Shown piece by piece: positions 1 through 8,924 of a stretch of 19,950 nt of DNA. This stretch comes from Saprospiraceae bacterium UBA7328 (GTDB lineage: Bacteria; Bacteroidota; Bacteroidia; Chitinophagales; Saprospiraceae). The position numbers were made by a program, and so were the translations under genes. Position 1 is the first letter of the stretch, and the number at the start of each line of letters is the position of its first letter. The DNA lies in assembly GCA_002471345.1 (NCBI GenBank), contig DKPS01000126.1, positions 3,169-23,118 on the forward strand. Direction: 5' to 3'. The notes beneath the pieces are model-generated. The model was not told the origin of the DNA. It saw only the letters and a list, made by a program, of their open reading frames with translations, and ran no database searches.

Positions 1-2204
1 TACCACATCTCAGAGAAAACTGAAAGCATTTCTTTATTGCTTTGACTTTTGTAGGTGATTTTATCTGGCTCATACGCTGATATAGTAATAGAAGCACTCG
101 AATCTATACCAGGAGCTAATCCAGATACATAATTTCCAAATTCGGAGGAAAGTACTACAGCAGTATTAGCAGTATTTACCGAATTTAAAGCATCAATTTC
201 TTCATTAGGTGTATTCACTTGTTGAATGTTACTTATGAACCATGCTGGACCTAATGCCCCTTGATTAAGCTGAACAACGCGCTGATTGTTTTGGCTTGGA
301 GTGATGAAGTACTTCGTATTCAACATGTTCAGCACTTGCATATTGTTTCTTGTGATATGCCGAAGTTTAAGATCTTCAATACGTTGCATTTTAGCAGGAT
401 CATAACCACCTATGGTGTTGTGAGCATTTGAGGCTTCTGAAGAATTATAGGTATCAATGGTCAAATCATGTACTCGATACATTTCACGCCGAGGTTCTTG
501 GTTTTTAATTTGTTGATCTACGGCTCTTTCTGTAAAATTCTGATTGTATTGAGTTCCATTGATGTACTTGTCGTGAGCTAAATATCTCCAATCTACTCCT
601 ACTATATCGAATATGGTAATCAGGCCTATTATCCCAATTGCCAAGGATTTATTGACTTTTAATTTGATAAATCCATACATCAATCCAGCTATGAGTGATA
701 CAATTGCAAATGTTCTGAAAGCATCACCTCTCATCAGTGATTTTCTATCATTTAAAAATGCTGATACATCAACACCTTGTTGGGTATATCTCGCATCTAC
801 TGGAGCAGAAAAGTCAAACAATGAAGGTCCAATGAGTGCAACAATTAATGCAAGCCCTCCGCATATTGCATATGCATAAAGTAGTGGTTTGGTATACCTT
901 TTCTGGTTTTTCTCTTTATATTTTTTAGAATTGAATTTTGTTTTGAAAAATTGATTAAGCCCAATTGCACTCAATGTAACTATGAAGAACGGAGCAATAT
1001 TTAATACACTTTGTGGGGCTCGAAATTTAGAATAAAAAGGGAATACTTCAAAAATGAATTTATTGATGAGTTCGGCATTTCTACCCATTGATAAAATAGC
1101 CATCCAGACGGCTCCAAGACCTAGCCACCACTTAATATTTCCTCTGACAACGAATAGCGCAAATACAAAGAGAAAAAGTAAAGATGCACCCAGATACATC
1201 GGCCCCACAGTAAAAGGTAGATTCCCCCAATAGAGAGGTGCTTTCTTGAAATTATATTTTTTAAAAGAGTCTGATTTAGTAGATACTTTCTCTCCACTGC
1301 CTCCTCCTACGAAACCAGGAATATAAGTCGCCATCAGATCTTTTGTATCATTACTCCACTGCATAGCATAATCCCAAGCTAATCCATCCACTTCTGAACT
1401 TGAAGCAGTATTTGCTGCTCCACTTGATTTCAAAATTGATTCACCTCTCATCGTCACTTTGGAGTAGTCGTATAATGACCACAGCTTAGTAGTCGATGTC
1501 GATCCCCCAAGAAGTACCGCGGCGATTACAATCAAAGTTCCCTTAACGAAATGACTCCAATCTTTAGATTTAATAGTTTGATAAAGGACGACAAAACCAT
1601 AAATCATGAAGACCAATAAAATGTAGTAAGTCATTTGTGGATGCCTAGTAAAAAAGCTAAATGCAAATCCTAATGCTGTAAGAATAAAACCAAGAGCATA
1701 TTTTTTATTCTCGAATATGCTGAGTATTCCCCCAATAAGTAATGGTGTGAATATTAATGTTCTGATTTTAGAATTATGTCCTGCTTCCCATAAGATTACA
1801 TTGCTTGTGGTGAGTATCATTGCTAAGGAGAAAAACATGCTCAACCATGGATTTACTCCGAGAAGAATGAGCATTAGATAGGCCAGTAGCGATCCCGCTA
1901 TGAACATTCCAATAGGTTCTCCAAACCCAGCTCTCAAAACCTTATACCCATGAAATATGAGGTTGCTTTTGCTTGGAGCCCCCGCCAATACTGGCATGCC
2001 ACCAAATTGTGCTGGATTCCAGAGGTAGGTTCTGTCATTATCCTTTTGATATTTGGCCAAAGCAGTAGTGGCCTGACCACTCGAAACTATGTCAATTTGC
2101 TCTATTTTTTTACCCTGAATCTGGGGAAAAAAATAAATGACATTTACGAGAATTATTGTCAAAAGTGCAATGAGATGCGGAACCAGCTTAGAAGTAGAAA
2201 ACAT
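1..2204 (-). CDS. YfhO family polytopic membrane protein (3' end outside window)
   Basis: The reverse strand is open from an ATG at 2204 to the window edge, giving about 734 residues without a stop. The N terminus (MFSTSKLVPHLIALLT) is followed by a hydrophobic segment and then a YFFPQIQGK segment, and a WNPAQFGGMP motif lies near residue 65. These are hallmarks of the YfhO family of membrane proteins common in Bacteroidota. Many hydrophobic helices follow (for example around LLAYLMLILLGV and IGGILSIF), then a long, more polar C-terminal part containing YDPAKMQRIEDLKLRH. YfhO proteins resemble GT-C glycosyltransferases or glycan-modifying enzymes, and the one in Bacillus is linked to lipoteichoic acid glycosylation; the substrate here cannot be read from sequence. 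The family is usually around 800 residues, so only a short C-terminal piece is missing. It lies downstream of a sulfotransferase on the same strand, with a 261-base gap. Confidence 0.87.
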   Translation of the reverse strand, partial: MFSTSKLVPHLIALLTIILVNVIYFFPQIQGKKIEQIDIVSSGQATTALAKYQKDNDRTYLWNPAQFGGMPVLAGAPSKSNLIFHGYKVLRAGFGEPIGMFIAGSLLAYLMLILLGVNPWLSMFFSLAMILTTSNVILWEAGHNSKIRTLIFTPLLIGGILSIFENKKYALGFILTALGFAFSFFTRHPQMTYYILLVFMIYGFVVLYQTIKSKDWSHFVKGTLIVIAAVLLGGSTSTTKLWSLYDYSKVTMRGESILKSSGAANTASSSEVDGLAWDYAMQWSNDTKDLMATYIPGFVGGGSGEKVSTKSDSFKKYNFKKAPLYWGNLPFTVGPMYLGASLLFLFVFALFVVRGNIKWWLGLGAVWMAILSMGRNAELINKFIFEVFPFYSKFRAPQSVLNIAPFFIVTLSAIGLNQFFKTKFNSKKYKEKNQKRYTKPLLYAYAICGGLALIVALIGPSLFDFSAPVDARYTQQGVDVSAFLNDRKSLMRGDAFRTFAIVSLIAGLMYGFIKLKVNKSLAIGIIGLITIFDIVGVDWRYLAHDKYINGTQYNQNFTERAVDQQIKNQEPRREMYRVHDLTIDTYNSSEASNAHNTIGGYDPAKMQRIEDLKLRHITRNNMQVLNMLNTKYFITPSQNNQRVVQLNQGALGPAWFISNIQQVNTPNEEIDALNSVNTANTAVVLSSEFGNYVSGLAPGIDSSASITISAYEPDKITYKSQSNKEMLSVFSEMW

Positions 2205-2306
2205 ATTGAAATATTTATAATATAAAGGTAGTCAATTATTGATTATATATATGATAGTCTTTTAGCAAGCTATGGTAAATAGCTATAGTTAAGCAGTTTT
2301 GAAATG

Positions 2307-2325
2307 GATCAGTTTATGACTGATC
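2307..2325. terminator. Hairpin between sulfotransferase and yfhO-like gene
   Basis: A perfect 7-bp inverted repeat (GATCAGT / ACTGATC) flanks a 5-base loop. It sits about 140 bases past the sulfotransferase stop and about 100 bases before the YfhO start. On the minus strand no clear T-run follows, so it could be a weak terminator, a regulatory hairpin or chance. The rest of the 2205-2465 gap is AT-rich and shows no gene. Confidence 0.25.
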
Positions 2326-2465
2326 TATATTTTAAAGATTACCATATATAATTTTGGATTAGGCCTTTCATTGTTAAATCCTAACCGAAGTGAAAATTCT
2401 GGATAGATCTTTTGAATAATCAAGTATGGATTATTGAGAATCTGATATAGATTATCACATTTGAC

Positions 2466-3575
2466 CTAGTCTTTGATTAATTCTTCTATTTCATCTTCTA
2501 TCCACCCAAAGGCATTAAGACTATACTTATTCCTGCTTTTGAATTTTGCAGCTTGTTTAATCTCTTGTTTCAAATTTTGGATATCTTCTTTTTCAATATG
2601 GATCTTTAAATCATCTAGAAGCTTTATGGCTGTACTTAAGGGGTCTTTAATCAAATCTTCGTAATCAACTATATGTGCGTTAGTATTGTTTATGTGTTTA
2701 GAAGTATGGATGAAAAAATCTATTGCTGTTTGGCCAAGGGCTTTATATTCTTTAGGTTCTATTTCAGGTGATATTAGATTCCATGTTTTTGAAAACATGC
2801 TAATATATGAAGGTAATGTCTTATGTATTGATCTTTTTACATGAATTAATTGTGATTCAGGAAAATTTTGCTTTATAGATTGGACTCTGCCTGAGGACAT
2901 CACGCTCTTTATTAAGAAAGTCCCATCATTTCCAAGGGCATAATAAATCCTTCTTAACGAGCTCACATAAAATTTCATGCTCTTAGAGATTGTAGGTTTA
3001 TCCAAATTGTCATAAACGTTCAAATAAGAAAATTCTGATGTGTAAGGCGTGAATAGTGCCACAGCAGGAGTTAAGAAGGATAGATACCAAAGGCCTTCAT
3101 CTTCTTCATTTTTGTTAAGCCCTGTCGCGTGAATACCATCCCATCCTTTAAACCCTTTTGAGCTTATAAGTTTAAAAAATCCTTTTAACGGAGCTCCAAT
3201 TAATTTGTCAATTCTTGAAATTAAATTCACCATTTTGATGAATGTTACTGATGGGAATAGAGTATGGTATAGTTTGAGAGTTTTTATCTTTTTCGAATGA
3301 CATGAGAGTATATTTAATAGAAGAGTCGTACCACTTCTTGGATTGGCTATTAAGAATATTGCCTTATTCAGATCGGTTTTTCGATACCCTCTGAAGAATA
3401 TTTCGTCGAGTATTCTAAAAAAGATATTAACACAAATAAGAAGAATAGAAGCTATTAGAATAATATTAGTAAATACAACTAACCTAAGGGTTGGCTTTCT
3501 GAGACAGTTTAAAGAATAAATTCTCCAAAGTGTAGGAAAATGCACATAGAATATGTCAGGTGAAAATAGCGCCAC
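2466..3575 (-). CDS. Membrane-anchored sulfotransferase family protein
   Basis: This 369-residue protein probably transfers sulfate from PAPS to a glycan or lipid. A hydrophobic helix spans about residues 31-53. It is followed by a P-loop-like 5'-phosphosulfate binding motif, ANPRSGTTL, at about residues 77-85. A 3'-phosphate binding region follows at about 243-258 (LIHVKRS, then LPSY), giving the expected Arg (R248) and Ser (S256) eight residues apart. These features fit the Sulfotransfer family. The start is uncertain: the longest frame begins at GTG (3575), five codons after an in-frame TAA, with an AAGG immediately upstream. Another GTG lies at codon 11, and no in-frame ATG precedes the catalytic motif. 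It is followed on the same strand by the YfhO-like gene, which suggests a surface polysaccharide role. The acceptor is unknown. Confidence 0.82.
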   Translation of the reverse strand: MALFSPDIFYVHFPTLWRIYSLNCLRKPTLRLVVFTNIILIASILLICVNIFFRILDEIFFRGYRKTDLNKAIFLIANPRSGTTLLLNILSCHSKKIKTLKLYHTLFPSVTFIKMVNLISRIDKLIGAPLKGFFKLISSKGFKGWDGIHATGLNKNEEDEGLWYLSFLTPAVALFTPYTSEFSYLNVYDNLDKPTISKSMKFYVSSLRRIYYALGNDGTFLIKSVMSSGRVQSIKQNFPESQLIHVKRSIHKTLPSYISMFSKTWNLISPEIEPKEYKALGQTAIDFFIHTSKHINNTNAHIVDYEDLIKDPLSTAIKLLDDLKIHIEKEDIQNLKQEIKQAAKFKSRNKYSLNAFGWIEDEIEELIKD

Positions 3576-3609
3576 CTTGTAAAAGTTTTAAACGTATGTA
3601 AACTAATGA

Positions 3610-3632
3610 AACCGTTCTAATCAAGATCGGTT
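3610..3632 (-). terminator. Possible terminator after HHH-domain gene
   Basis: An imperfect 9-bp stem (AACCGTTCT paired with AGATCGGTT, one mismatch) encloses a 5-base loop, starting 8 bases past the stop at 3640. The tract that follows on the minus strand is only moderately T-rich, so its strength as a terminator is doubtful. Confidence 0.35.
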
Positions 3633-3639
3633 CAATTAT

Positions 3640-4929
3640 CTATTTTCCCCCCACTAAAAATTCTTGGTACTCTTGCAGGTCATCCCATCTGCCAGCAGCA
3701 GCGAATTCAGCTTGTTTAGGCCATGATCCTGGATCTGCTAATTTATATCTAGTGCCTGCTTTATCTAGAATTTTTTGGATATCTGCGACGGACGTTTTGC
3801 TCATAGTTGACCATGTTATAATACCAGCTTCCTTGAGTAAGCCTTCTATTTTGGGTCCGATTCCTTCAATAGCTTTGAGATCATCTTGTTTCCATTTTTT
3901 GAGCAATCCCATTTTGATAAGTAGTTTTTCTACTTTAGCATCTGAAGCTCCATCCCCGACATCTACACGTCCTGTATCTAATCGTTTTTGATATTTAACT
4001 AATCCATCCCAATCATCTTCAGAGGCGAGTCTTGCTTGTTCAGGCCAAGTGGTAGGATCTATGATTCTATATCGTGTAGAGTTTTCTTTATCCAAAATAG
4101 TTCTTAATCCTTCTGGAGTCTCAGCTGATAATTTTTTCCACGAATTTACACCATGCTTTTTCATGACTTCGTCCATCTTTGGGCCTATTCCTTCTACGAT
4201 TTGGAGGTTATCAGTTTTGAGTTTTGAGTAAATACTTGGTTTTTTAATGCTTCCTTCAGTACTGCTAAAAAGATTAGCTTTCTCATTTGTTGTAGCTGCT
4301 TTTGGAGTGTCTTTGACTCCTGTTTTTGTTTTATTCGTAATAAGACAACTCCTTCCTACTTCTCGACCTTTATTATCATAAAGTACTCGCATGGAATATT
4401 TTCCTTTGGTCAGAATTTTATACATAGAGTCATTGTCGTGGAATTTAAGAACTCCTGAAAGTTCTTGATCTCTTTCTTGTGCTCTTTTAAACCCTTCACT
4501 TCTAAGTTTTACGCTGTTGTCATCATTGTATAATCCGAAATAAAATTGCTGGTCCATATCATGTTTAAAAAGGGCGACATTATTTTCCTTATCACTAATT
4601 TCTCTTCCTTCATATTCTTTACATGCCAGATAATCATCTTCTTTATCAGCTTTTTTGGCAGACGTGGCCGGTGATTCTTTCGGAATTTGTGCCTTAGCTT
4701 TAGTATGTGAAGTTCCTGTCGTTGCCAAACCTGCTTTAACAGGGGCATCTTTATAAATGATTTTGTCTTGGTATACAATTTTGTCTTTGTAGACTATTTT
4801 TTCTTCAATTATAGTTTCTTTTTTGCCACTTCCAAGCCCGAGAAGGTAGCCCATTCCGATTCCTAATAGACATGGTAAAAGCCAAGGCAGTAACCAGTGA
4901 CTAGTGCAAAAATCAATGAACATTAACAT
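3640..4929 (-). CDS. Membrane-anchored protein with DUF1508-like region and two helix-hairpin-helix repeats
   Basis: This 429-residue protein has an N-terminal hydrophobic helix (about residues 12-33), then three tandem six-residue units (KIVYKD, KIVYQD, KIIYKD) and a low-complexity linker. The middle part, with FYFGLYNDDNSVKLRSEGF and later YSMRVLYDNKGREVGRS, resembles a degenerate DUF1508/YegP pair. The C-terminal half has two related units of about 87 residues, each beginning with a helix-hairpin-helix core (IVEGIGPKMDEV; AIEGIGPKIEGL) and ending in a D-P-x-x-W-P-x-Q-A signature. Such units occur in Bacteroidota, often with OmpA domains or appended to ribosomal protein L21, and may bind protein or nucleic acid. 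The ATG at 4929 is followed by a second ATG at 4923; either could be used. It lies 37 bases downstream of the OmpA-like gene and is probably cotranscribed. Function is not established. Confidence 0.78.
   Translation of the reverse strand: MLMFIDFCTSHWLLPWLLPCLLGIGMGYLLGLGSGKKETIIEEKIVYKDKIVYQDKIIYKDAPVKAGLATTGTSHTKAKAQIPKESPATSAKKADKEDDYLACKEYEGREISDKENNVALFKHDMDQQFYFGLYNDDNSVKLRSEGFKRAQERDQELSGVLKFHDNDSMYKILTKGKYSMRVLYDNKGREVGRSCLITNKTKTGVKDTPKAATTNEKANLFSSTEGSIKKPSIYSKLKTDNLQIVEGIGPKMDEVMKKHGVNSWKKLSAETPEGLRTILDKENSTRYRIIDPTTWPEQARLASEDDWDGLVKYQKRLDTGRVDVGDGASDAKVEKLLIKMGLLKKWKQDDLKAIEGIGPKIEGLLKEAGIITWSTMSKTSVADIQKILDKAGTRYKLADPGSWPKQAEFAAAGRWDDLQEYQEFLVGGK
4747..4800 (-). repeat. Three tandem 18-bp units encoding KI(V/I)Y(K/Q)D
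   Basis: Three consecutive 18-base units at 4783-4800, 4765-4782 and 4747-4764 encode KIVYKD, KIVYQD and KIIYKD. They form a short alternating charged and aromatic linker just after the membrane helix of the HHH protein. Confidence 0.8.
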
Positions 4930-4966
4930 ATTTCTTGGTTTATAATTTCTAATAAATTGAAAAGAG

Positions 4967-5779
4967 TTAATCGATTATTTGAAGCTCTGTTCTTCTGTTT
5001 TTTCCTCTTCCTTCTAATGTGTTATTCGATGCAATAGGAAGTGATTCTCCCTGAGAATCCGCTACTATTTTTGAGGCAGCAACACCTTCAGAAATGAGAT
5101 AGTCTTTTATCATGTTTGCCCTTCTCTTTCCTAAGTCCATATTTGCTGCTGTATTTCCAACATCATCAGTATGACCAATTAATTTGACTCTTTTTCCAGT
5201 TCTTTTTACTCGCCCTGCAACTTGGTCTAAATAAGTTTCTACACTAGTATCGGCAAGTTTGTTAGTACTATTGGATGGGAAGTAGATTAAAGTGCTGCTG
5301 CGAACTTTCTCAGAGGCACCTATTATATCGAAAGATATACGATCGCACATTGTATTTCCTCCTGATGAGGCACCTACTCTTACTTTGCCTGCAGTCTCTA
5401 TATTTATATCGTCCATTAAATCTCCAAAACCATTTTTTACAGCATTGGCTCTGCATAACCCAAGTGATGCATAGTCGCTTTCATTTTGTCTTGCATATCC
5501 AGTGATTACTAATTTTTGATCTCTACCAATAAGTGTTATGATGGAATCTCTAAAGATGCCCCATTGATCACAGAAGTGGGCTTCACATTTATTTTTTTCA
5601 AAACAAATGATACCATTACATTCCAATATTGGCGGAGTCACAATAGGAGAGGTTGTTTTTGATTCAACCTGGGCGGTAATAGCTAAGTTTTCAGCACAGC
5701 ATTTATTATAATCACTACACATCTTAAATCCCAGTAATGCCCACAACAGCAGCAATAGTGCGATGAGTAAGTTTCTCAT
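4967..5779 (-). CDS. OmpA family protein (peptidoglycan-binding C-terminal domain)
   Basis: This 270-residue protein begins with a hydrophobic N-terminal segment (LLIALLLLLWALLGF), followed by a Cys-rich stretch (CSDYNKCC), so it is an inner-membrane anchor or secreted protein. The C-terminal 110 residues are a clear OmpA-like domain. It has GHTDDVG around H203, then the N-x-x-LG-x-RRA segment, YLISEGV, and a final EGRGKNRRTEL motif, which are the residues that contact diaminopimelate in peptidoglycan. The preceding region (about 75-160, with VITGYARQNESDYASLGLCR) looks like a degenerate second OmpA unit. No lipobox fits well. The gene is directly upstream of the HHH-domain gene and probably forms an operon with it. 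Together they may be cell-wall-linked envelope proteins. Confidence 0.85.
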   Translation of the reverse strand: MRNLLIALLLLLWALLGFKMCSDYNKCCAENLAITAQVESKTTSPIVTPPILECNGIICFEKNKCEAHFCDQWGIFRDSIITLIGRDQKLVITGYARQNESDYASLGLCRANAVKNGFGDLMDDINIETAGKVRVGASSGGNTMCDRISFDIIGASEKVRSSTLIYFPSNSTNKLADTSVETYLDQVAGRVKRTGKRVKLIGHTDDVGNTAANMDLGKRRANMIKDYLISEGVAASKIVADSQGESLPIASNNTLEGRGKNRRTELQIID

Positions 5780-5843
5780 ATTCCTTAGTTGGTTGTTACA
5801 ATTCTAGATAAAAATAGGAAAAATAGTGGGGTAAATGAGTCTA

Positions 5844-5863
5844 ATGCCTTAATAGTCAGGCAT
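5844..5863. terminator. Weak hairpin between cobalamin adenosyltransferase and OmpA genes
   Basis: A 6-bp inverted repeat (ATGCCT / AGGCAT) with an 8-base loop lies 17 bases past the stop at 5881. No adjacent T-run is present on the minus strand. It could end the adenosyltransferase transcript or be chance. Confidence 0.25.
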
Positions 5864-5880
5864 GTTTCAGAATAACTCAT

Positions 5881-6429
5881 TTATCTGCCACTTTCCCATT
5901 TTATCTCGTTGATTTTTTCATTTTGACCTATATATCTACTTAATACAAAAAGATAATCTGAGAGCCTATTAAGGTATTGCATTAAGATGTCCGCTACTGT
6001 TTCTAATTCCGATAGATGTACTACACTTCGCTCTGCTCTTCTACATATGCATCTGGCAATATGGCAGTGAGAAATCGTAGGATGCCCACCAGGTAAGATG
6101 AAATGAGTCAAATCTGGAAGTTCCAATTGCATACGGTCAATGGATTGTTCCAAACTATTTATCATCCCTTTCTCAAGATTTGGGAGCCATAAGTTCTCTT
6201 TATTTGGATCTGCTGCTAGATGGGAACCTAAGGTGAATAATACCCGCTGAATATCAGTAAGTTCTACTTTTATCTCTTTTACTGTGATAAGATCTCTAAT
6301 TAGGCCAATGTAGGAATTGAGTTCATCCACATTACCATATGAATCTATTCTGATATGTGCTTTTGATAGACGGCTTCCACCGAAAAGGGAAGTTTCTCCT
6401 TTGTCTCCTTTTTTGGTATAGATCTTCAT
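5881..6429 (-). CDS. Cob(I)alamin adenosyltransferase, PduO type
   Basis: This 182-residue enzyme transfers the adenosyl group of ATP to cob(I)alamin to make coenzyme B12 (EC 2.5.1.17), in the cytoplasm. All PduO/MMAB hallmarks are present. The N-terminal ATP-binding segment YTKKGDKGETSLFGG is at residues 4-18, DELNSYIG is at about 35-42, the CRRAERSVVHL helix lies near residue 128, and YLNRLSDYLFVLSRYI is near the C terminus. Length is normal for a single-domain PduO enzyme. The ATG at 6429 is well placed with no competing upstream start. It is divergent from the glycosyltransferase operon. No B12 riboswitch or B12-dependent enzyme gene is visible nearby, so it probably serves a methylmalonyl-CoA mutase or ribonucleotide reductase elsewhere. 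Confidence 0.93.
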   Translation of the reverse strand: MKIYTKKGDKGETSLFGGSRLSKAHIRIDSYGNVDELNSYIGLIRDLITVKEIKVELTDIQRVLFTLGSHLAADPNKENLWLPNLEKGMINSLEQSIDRMQLELPDLTHFILPGGHPTISHCHIARCICRRAERSVVHLSELETVADILMQYLNRLSDYLFVLSRYIGQNEKINEIKWESGR

Positions 6430-6658
6430 ATTCCGAATAATAAGTAGGTGAAATCACAATTTAGTATTTTAATACTTCTATTACCATTTCCTTCACACTT
6501 CCGTTAAAAATATCTCAAATGCATTGAACCATTCTTAATGAATGGGCAAATAATCGTTTTCAAAGTATAAAGTTTGCTTTGAATGTGAAAACACATATGC
6601 GACAAGTCAGGCTTGAATAGTTGAAATATATTTCTGCATAAGGTCTTAAACCACAATC
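6430..6658. promoter_or_regulatory. Divergent intergenic region
   Basis: This 229-base AT-rich gap separates two divergent genes and should contain promoters for both. I see an AT-rich inverted repeat (AGTATT-TT-AATACT, 6463-6476) about 35 bases upstream of the adenosyltransferase start, which could be an operator or chance. A sequence resembling the Bacteroidota -7 element, with an extra base, lies at 6568-6577 upstream of the plus-strand operon. No coding sequence is visible. Confidence 0.35.
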
Positions 6659-7912
6659 ATGAGAAAGAAGAAAATTGCCTTTTTTGCTGAGATTTTGATA
6701 CGTGACTTTGACGGTGCTACGCGCACTATGTTTGAGATCATTGACAGGATAGATAGAACGAAATTTGAATTTATTTTCTTTTGCGGCGTACCTCCAAAAG
6801 AAGATATAGGATTTGAAGTCTTTCATATTCCGACACTGACTATACCATTTAATAAAACTTATAAAATGGCATCCATGGTAGGAATGGGGCCTACTATTGC
6901 ACAAAGGCTTGATGAATACAATCCTGATTTAATCCACGTTTCTACACCTGCTCCATTGGGTTATTTTGCATTGAAATATGGCCTCAAAAGAAACATTCCT
7001 GTCACAACAATATATCACACTCATTTTATTTCTTATATCAAATATTACACTCATAATACTCCTTTGATTACTTCAGCTTTTGAAAAAGCATTGATTCAGC
7101 ATAATAAATCCTTTTACAACAGATGCTCAAAAGTGTTTGTTCCAACTGAGACTATGAAGGAAGAATTAGAAGAGAGAGGATTTGCTACGCATAATATGAA
7201 AATTTGGCGCAGAGGGATTAATACCCAATTGTTCAATCCCTCCAAGAAAGATGAGCCATTCATTAAAAATCTAGTTAAAAATGAGAAAACAAATATTTTT
7301 TTTGCAAGTCGACTTGTATGGGAAAAGAACCTTCAGGTATTAGTTGATATTCAAGAACTTATCAATAAAAAGGAATTAAAATATAATATGATTATAGCAG
7401 GTGATGGAGTGGCAAGAGTGGAGCTAGAACAATTGATGCCGGAAGCCATCTTTTTGGGTCATGTAAGCCATGAAAAACTGGCTAAACTGTATTCATCCTG
7501 TGATTATTTTTTATTCGCCTCAATCACTGAGACCTATGGGAATGTTGTTGCAGAAGCAATGGTGAGTGGTATTCCTTGCATAGTTGCTGATGGAGGTGGT
7601 CCAAAGAGTTTTATCAAGGAAGGAATCAATGGCTTCATTTGCAAGCCTAATGAAGCTAAGGACTATTTAAGAAAAATTAGACTCTTAGAAAACCATCCTG
7701 AGTTTAGGCTGAGAATGCAAAAACAAGGAATAAAGGATATGCAAAACTTGACATGGAGCAATTTAGTTGAAGACCTATTTGATGATTTTGAAGGAATAAT
7801 TGAAGAAAGTATATTCAAAAATGCTAAGAAGAGAAAATCGAATAGCAATGATTTGGATTCTTCTTTTCTTTTTACGGTCTCATCTGATTTGCAATTTTCT
7901 GTAGCTTCATAG
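6659..7912 (+). CDS. Glycosyltransferase family 4 (mannosyl/diacylglycerol-type)
   Basis: This 417-residue GT-B enzyme probably transfers a sugar to a lipid or glycan acceptor at the inner face of the membrane. The N-terminal Rossmann half contains VTTIYHTHF near residue 120. The C-terminal donor half has the Arg and Lys pair (ASRLVWEKN) near residue 220, AGDGVAR near 258, and the EX7E motif in ITETYGNVVAEAM near residue 293, followed by GIPCIVADGGG. It resembles the SqdX/MgtA/GDP-mannose:diacylglycerol group, but the exact sugar and acceptor cannot be assigned. The last 25 residues are a low-complexity Ser-rich tail. It is the first gene of a three-gene plus-strand operon. The next gene starts one base after its stop, suggesting translational coupling. 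Confidence 0.88.
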   Translation: MRKKKIAFFAEILIRDFDGATRTMFEIIDRIDRTKFEFIFFCGVPPKEDIGFEVFHIPTLTIPFNKTYKMASMVGMGPTIAQRLDEYNPDLIHVSTPAPLGYFALKYGLKRNIPVTTIYHTHFISYIKYYTHNTPLITSAFEKALIQHNKSFYNRCSKVFVPTETMKEELEERGFATHNMKIWRRGINTQLFNPSKKDEPFIKNLVKNEKTNIFFASRLVWEKNLQVLVDIQELINKKELKYNMIIAGDGVARVELEQLMPEAIFLGHVSHEKLAKLYSSCDYFLFASITETYGNVVAEAMVSGIPCIVADGGGPKSFIKEGINGFICKPNEAKDYLRKIRLLENHPEFRLRMQKQGIKDMQNLTWSNLVEDLFDDFEGIIEESIFKNAKKRKSNSNDLDSSFLFTVSSDLQFSVAS

Positions 7913-7913
7913 G

Positions 7914-8894
7914 ATGATTGTCAAATATGGAAAGTGGATTATAGTAGTTGTGATTCTTGCCAGCTTCGCAATGTTTATATATAACTCGGATATTCAGGGG
8001 ATTGGCGTTAATCTAAATCAGGTAGGCCTTAATTTCTTCTATCTCATATTTGTAACTTTTTTAGCTCAGATATTTGGGACATTGTCTTGGAAGAGTACGC
8101 TTCCTCAATCTTTAGATATATCATTCAAAGACCTTTTCTTGATTCGATATGTTGGTGAGCATATTGGTTTGATTAATCCTGCAAATTTTGTTGGTGGCGA
8201 TGCCTTTAAGGCTTACCAACTCGAGAAAAGAGGGATAGATTACAAAGTGGGAATTTCTTCGTTAGTGGTAGCCCGAATGGTTATGATATACATTCAAGTT
8301 GTAGTGTATTTAGTCGCAGCATTTATCTATTTATTCTATTGTCAAAATGAACTTTCTCTATTAGTCAAATCCATGATAATTGCTTTGTCATTTATAATGG
8401 TATCTGCCTTAATTGTTTACGCGTCAAATAGATTTTTTCAATCCAAATTTTTCCAAAGAAGAGGTATAGGAGATCGCATCCAAGAAGTAAGATCTACAAT
8501 TAGATTTTATTATAAAAATCAAAAAGAAAGATTGAGTATGTCCATCTTATGGGCTGTGATAAATTTTTTAATAGGTGCTATTGAGATTTGGTTAATATGC
8601 TATTTCATAGGTGCAGAAGTAACTTATTTGGAGGCCTTACTTATTGATCAAGGCTCACTTTTCTTTAAGAGTTTTGCTGCATTCATACCTGGACAATTGG
8701 GTGTAGAAGAATATACAAACAAGCTGATGCTGACAATCGTAGGAATATCATCAGTGAGTGTATGGATTTCTGTATCCATACTGCGTAGAGCAAGACAAAT
8801 GTTTTGGTTGCTACTCGGGGTCCTCACTTATTATTTCTTTTTGTCAAAAGATGAGCAGGACCTAATAGTTAATGAGTATTCATTTAAAACATGA
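7914..8894 (+). CDS. LPG-synthase-TM / UPF0104 family integral membrane protein (flippase-like)
   Basis: This is a 326-residue polytopic protein with six or more hydrophobic helices, for example WIIVVVILASFAMFIY at the N terminus and WLLLGVLTYYFFL near the C terminus. It carries the family motifs: a GEHIGLINPANFVGGDAFKA segment near residue 78 and FIPGQLGVEEY near residue 258. It belongs to the lysylphosphatidylglycerol synthase transmembrane (AglD/UPF0104) family. Without the soluble aminoacyl-transfer domain of MprF, such proteins are linked to lipid or lipid-linked sugar translocation. The ATG follows the upstream stop by one base, indicating coupling. Two tandem TGA codons end it. Sandwiched between two glycosyltransferases, it plausibly moves the glycolipid they build across the membrane; this role is inferred from context. 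Confidence 0.87.
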   Translation: MIVKYGKWIIVVVILASFAMFIYNSDIQGIGVNLNQVGLNFFYLIFVTFLAQIFGTLSWKSTLPQSLDISFKDLFLIRYVGEHIGLINPANFVGGDAFKAYQLEKRGIDYKVGISSLVVARMVMIYIQVVVYLVAAFIYLFYCQNELSLLVKSMIIALSFIMVSALIVYASNRFFQSKFFQRRGIGDRIQEVRSTIRFYYKNQKERLSMSILWAVINFLIGAIEIWLICYFIGAEVTYLEALLIDQGSLFFKSFAAFIPGQLGVEEYTNKLMLTIVGISSVSVWISVSILRRARQMFWLLLGVLTYYFFLSKDEQDLIVNEYSFKT

Positions 8895-8924
8895 TGAATT
8901 ATTTTAATATGTAAATATTTGATT

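Noticed and set aside
613..879. Open frame on the plus strand within the YfhO region
   Set aside because: It is antisense to a long, clearly family-like minus-strand frame and has no domain signals of its own.
5881..6658. Cobalamin riboswitch upstream of the adenosyltransferase
   Set aside because: The 229-base leader shows no recognisable B12-box or long conserved structured region.
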